Below are positions 61,822-64,000 of a stretch of 64,000 nucleotides of DNA, piece by piece; within the stretch, counting starts at the first letter, position 1, and each line of letters starts with the position of its first letter. The notes below the pieces were generated by a model that had not been told where the DNA came from, made no database searches, and worked only from the letters and a program-made list of their open reading frames with translations. Made by a program: the position numbers and the translations under genes. This stretch comes from Litchfieldia alkalitelluris. Its GTDB lineage: Bacteria > Bacillota > Bacilli > Bacillales > Salisediminibacteriaceae. The stretch covers positions 2,177,222 to 2,241,221 of the forward strand of contig NZ_KZ119600.1 of assembly GCF_002153425.1 (NCBI RefSeq), written 5' to 3'.

Positions 61822-62006
61822 GGCTCTGTTAAAGGATAATGTTGATATATAACGTTGTTGATTTTTTGAGGAAGGTAGGAGACTCCAGCGGGATTGAAGG
61901 CAGGGATAAGACCCCGCAGATGCTAAAAGCATCGAGGAGGCTTATCAGCCGCCCGCGGAAAGCGAGTACCTGTATCAAAAAATCAACATCAAGGTTTAAC
62001 ATAGCC
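61822..62006. mobile_element. 185-bp MITE with 8-bp target duplication
   Basis: Terminal inverted repeats GGCTCTGTTAAA (left) and TTTAACATAGCC (right) extend as imperfect repeats for about 27 bp, and an inner pair GTTGATTTTTTGA (61857) and TCAAAAAATCAAC (61975) is perfect. ATAGAAAA occurs immediately outside both ends (61814-61821 and 62007-62014). The core has a GC-rich Bacillus repeat (GACCCCGCAG, CGCCCGCGGAAAGCGAGT). No coding capacity. TIR type and 8-bp duplication suggest mobilisation by an ISL3-like transposase (inference). Confidence 0.9.
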
Positions 62007-62026
62007 ATAGAAAAAGGAGTGAGCTT

Positions 62027-62527
62027 ATGGATATGGAAAGAAGAATCCCACTTCCAATTTTTATTATAGTGATAATCCAATGTATTGTTTTATTGGGCCA
62101 TGCTTTTTACTTTGGGTTCATCGGTTGGAACTGGGGCTTCAATGAAAGATTTATTAATTATATTGTTAATGATAGCTTCTTTCTTATCTTAATAATGGTT
62201 GCACTCGTTGGCTTACTCCTTCATAAAACTTGGTCATGGTGGATGAGTACTATAATATTTGCTATGCTTTTTTTATCCAATTTCATTTCATTAATCGGGC
62301 TGTTTATTGCACAACTAGATATGACGGGGTATTCCTTTTCAATAGCTAGTATGTTTTACGACATATTAATACTTTTTTCATTTTTTATCGGACTTGTACT
62401 TCTTTTTTTACCCTACATTCGAAAAAAATACAGCGTGTCCATATCAACTGGACAAACGATATTTTTTGTTGGGGTAGGTGCGATCATTTTATATATGTTA
62501 TATTTTATTTTAATGATTATTATATAA
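62027..62527 (+). CDS. Four-helix membrane protein, 166 aa
   Basis: Hydrophobic segments near residues 8-30, 44-68, 72-95 and 105-130, plus one at the C-terminus. AAAGGAG precedes ATG and abuts the MITE's right target duplication, so the insertion replaced the upstream region. No family recognised. Confidence 0.68.
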   Translation: MDMERRIPLPIFIIVIIQCIVLLGHAFYFGFIGWNWGFNERFINYIVNDSFFLILIMVALVGLLLHKTWSWWMSTIIFAMLFLSNFISLIGLFIAQLDMTGYSFSIASMFYDILILFSFFIGLVLLFLPYIRKKYSVSISTGQTIFFVGVGAIILYMLYFILMIII

Positions 62528-62570
62528 TCTTGTTAGAAAACAAACTGGCTTTGAAGGTAGGTAAATACAA

Positions 62571-63728
62571 ATGGAAAATTTAATAAACTCAAATGTTAAA
62601 AATATCGAGATATCAGGAATAAGACAGTTCTTTAATAGAGTTGCTCAATTTCCTGATGCTGTACAATTGACACTTGGTCAGCCAGATTTTTTTACTCCAA
62701 ATCATATAAAAGAGGCTGCAAAAACAGCAATTGATAACAACAAGACTACATACACTAAAAATGCAGGAACACCTGAGTTACTAGAGGCAGCAAGTGAGTT
62801 TTTGCAACAAAAATATGGGTTGCGATACAAACCTGAAACTGAAATTATCACGACAGTAGGTGCGTCACAAGCTATTGATGTTACGATGAGGACCATCCTT
62901 GAACCACAAACGGAAGTTATTCTACCAGGACCCGTTTATCCAGCATACGCCCCCATTATAACGCTTTGCGGTGCTAAGCCTGTATACATCGACACGAGGG
63001 AAACGGATTTTGTCATAACTGTAGATCAATTAAGAGAGGCGATGACAGAAAGGACCAGGGCAGTAATACTACCTTATCCGTCGAATCCTACTGGCGCGGT
63101 CTTAACGGTTGCTCGTGGTCAGGAATTGGCTGAATATCTTAAAGAACAAGACGTATTTATTATTTCAGATGAAATATATTCAGAATTAAATTACGATAAC
63201 GAACATGTTTCCATTGCCCAATTTGATGGAATGAAGGAAAAGACAATCGTCATTAATGGCTTATCTAAATCTCATTCAATGACTGGTTGGCGTGTAGGCT
63301 TTGCCTTTGGACCAGAATATATAATGAAACATATGATAAAGGTTCATCAATATAATGTAAGTTGCACTTCCTCTGTATCCCAAGAGGCAGCACTAGCAGC
63401 TTTAACTAATGGATTAGGGGATCCTGATGAAATGAAGGACGAATATATGCTGAGACGTGATTATATGTTGGAACGGTTAGAGAAAATGGGGATTCCAACG
63501 CGAAGACCTTCTGGTGCATTTTACGTTTTCCCAGATATTTCAGCAACCGGATTATCCTCTTTTGACTTTGCTATTCGCCTTCTTGAAGAAGAAAAGCTTG
63601 CGGTTGTTCCTGGCGATGCGTTTTCCTATTTAGGTGAGGGATATATTCGCTTATCATACGCGTATGATATGAATGCATTGAAGGAGGCTCTAGATCGTTT
63701 AGAACGGTTTTGGAAAAAAATTGCTTAA
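62571..63728 (+). CDS. Class I/II PLP-dependent aminotransferase, PatA-like
   Basis: The 385-aa fold-type I enzyme has TLGQPDFFTPNHIK, PSNPTGAVL (substrate/PLP Asn region), IISDEIYSEL (Asp), and the PLP Lys in INGLSKSHSMTGWRVGF, plus Arg in YIRLSYA. PatA uses aromatic and other L-amino acids with 2-oxoglutarate. AAGGTAGG site lies before ATG 62571. Immediate neighbour of the SRAP gene. Confidence 0.92.
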   Translation: MENLINSNVKNIEISGIRQFFNRVAQFPDAVQLTLGQPDFFTPNHIKEAAKTAIDNNKTTYTKNAGTPELLEAASEFLQQKYGLRYKPETEIITTVGASQAIDVTMRTILEPQTEVILPGPVYPAYAPIITLCGAKPVYIDTRETDFVITVDQLREAMTERTRAVILPYPSNPTGAVLTVARGQELAEYLKEQDVFIISDEIYSELNYDNEHVSIAQFDGMKEKTIVINGLSKSHSMTGWRVGFAFGPEYIMKHMIKVHQYNVSCTSSVSQEAALAALTNGLGDPDEMKDEYMLRRDYMLERLEKMGIPTRRPSGAFYVFPDISATGLSSFDFAIRLLEEEKLAVVPGDAFSYLGEGYIRLSYAYDMNALKEALDRLERFWKKIA

Positions 63729-63752
63729 CTATTAGAGAAGGGGGGTTCTAAA

Positions 63753-64000
63753 ATGTGTGGGAGATTTACACTTTATGCAGATCCTGACTTTTTAGAAGGC
63801 TATTTTGACCTTGAAAATGGTGAAGACCTATACTGGGAGCCACGCTATAACATTGCTCCAGGTCAGAATATTTTTACTGTTGTCCAAGGGAAAGACAGGC
63901 TTCGCGGTGGTTTAATGAAATGGGGATTAATCCCTCCCTGGGCAAAGGATACCTCTATTGGCTATAGGATGATTAATGCTCGTTCCGAAACTGCTCATGA
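63753..64000 (+). CDS. SRAP (YedK/HMCES-like) protein, 5' part
   Basis: The sequence begins MCGRFTLYADPDFLEGYF, with the catalytic Cys2, and continues PRYNIAPGQNIFTVVQG, MKWGLIPPWAKD, INARSET. SRAP proteins crosslink to abasic sites in single-stranded DNA. AAGGGGGG precedes ATG. The 3' end is cut by the window edge. Confidence 0.95.
   Translation, partial: MCGRFTLYADPDFLEGYFDLENGEDLYWEPRYNIAPGQNIFTVVQGKDRLRGGLMKWGLIPPWAKDTSIGYRMINARSETAH

Overview
The window is chromosomal DNA of a low-GC, endospore-forming member of the Bacillota, most likely a salt- or alkali-adapted Bacillaceae. This rests on two alpha/beta small acid-soluble spore proteins, AGGAGG-type ribosome binding sites, S-box and TPP riboswitches of Bacillus type, a YkyB-like protein, a NaChBac-type voltage-gated sodium channel, and an ablA/ablB-type beta-lysine module.

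Layout. 1-1.0 kb is the end of an rRNA operon (23S 3' part, 5S, terminator). 1.0-1.9 kb carries a decayed repeat and a 51-bp minisatellite. 1.9-5.2 kb is a GntR(YtrA)-type ABC-transporter operon with a perfect palindromic operator on its promoter. 5.2-10.8 kb holds a Q-rich coiled-coil protein, a SAM-riboswitch-controlled msrA, an HTH protein, the sodium channel, a glutamate dehydrogenase and a CheY/CheX-like pair. 10.9-14.3 kb is the most notable region: a FrnE/DsbA-like oxidoreductase and a CadA-type metal ATPase, each with an in-frame TGA at the first Cys codon of its CxxC motif and a stem-loop shortly downstream, with a CadC/ArsR repressor between them. 14.4-23.9 kb has a UbiB-type kinase, an ECF sigma/anti-sigma pair with a divergent partner, a nitronate monooxygenase, and an inverted pair of SASP genes around small genes. 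24-26.2 kb is a TPP-riboswitch thiG-thiO unit. 26.4-36.3 kb is mixed housekeeping: HflK/HflC, GH43, LLM flavin enzyme, DUF4317, a YozG/YoaS-like pair. 36.4-39.3 kb has an old-yellow-enzyme stump, a DUF2974 lipase-like gene and a surface protein separated by REP-like elements. 40-47.7 kb is an aldehyde dehydrogenase/ablB operon facing yokU-ablA, a KamR-like sigma-54 activator with a matching -24/-12 promoter at ablA, and acsA. 48-64 kb has fumC, a second ECF sigma/anti-sigma pair with a textbook ECF promoter, a dipeptidase, msrA-msrB, an S66 peptidase, signal peptidase I, an ATPase, a DD-carboxypeptidase, an esterase, a MITE with an 8-bp target duplication, an aminotransferase and the start of an SRAP gene.

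How the genes connect. Several genes concern thiol/selenol and metal stress: two MsrA types, MsrB, a glutaredoxin-like protein, and the FrnE-CadC-CadA group. The two TGA codons, 1.26 kb apart, both in UxxC context and in otherwise intact frames, point to selenocysteine rather than decay. If so, the cell needs selA, selB, selC and selD elsewhere; none is in this window. All functional calls come from reading the sequence; no database search was run.
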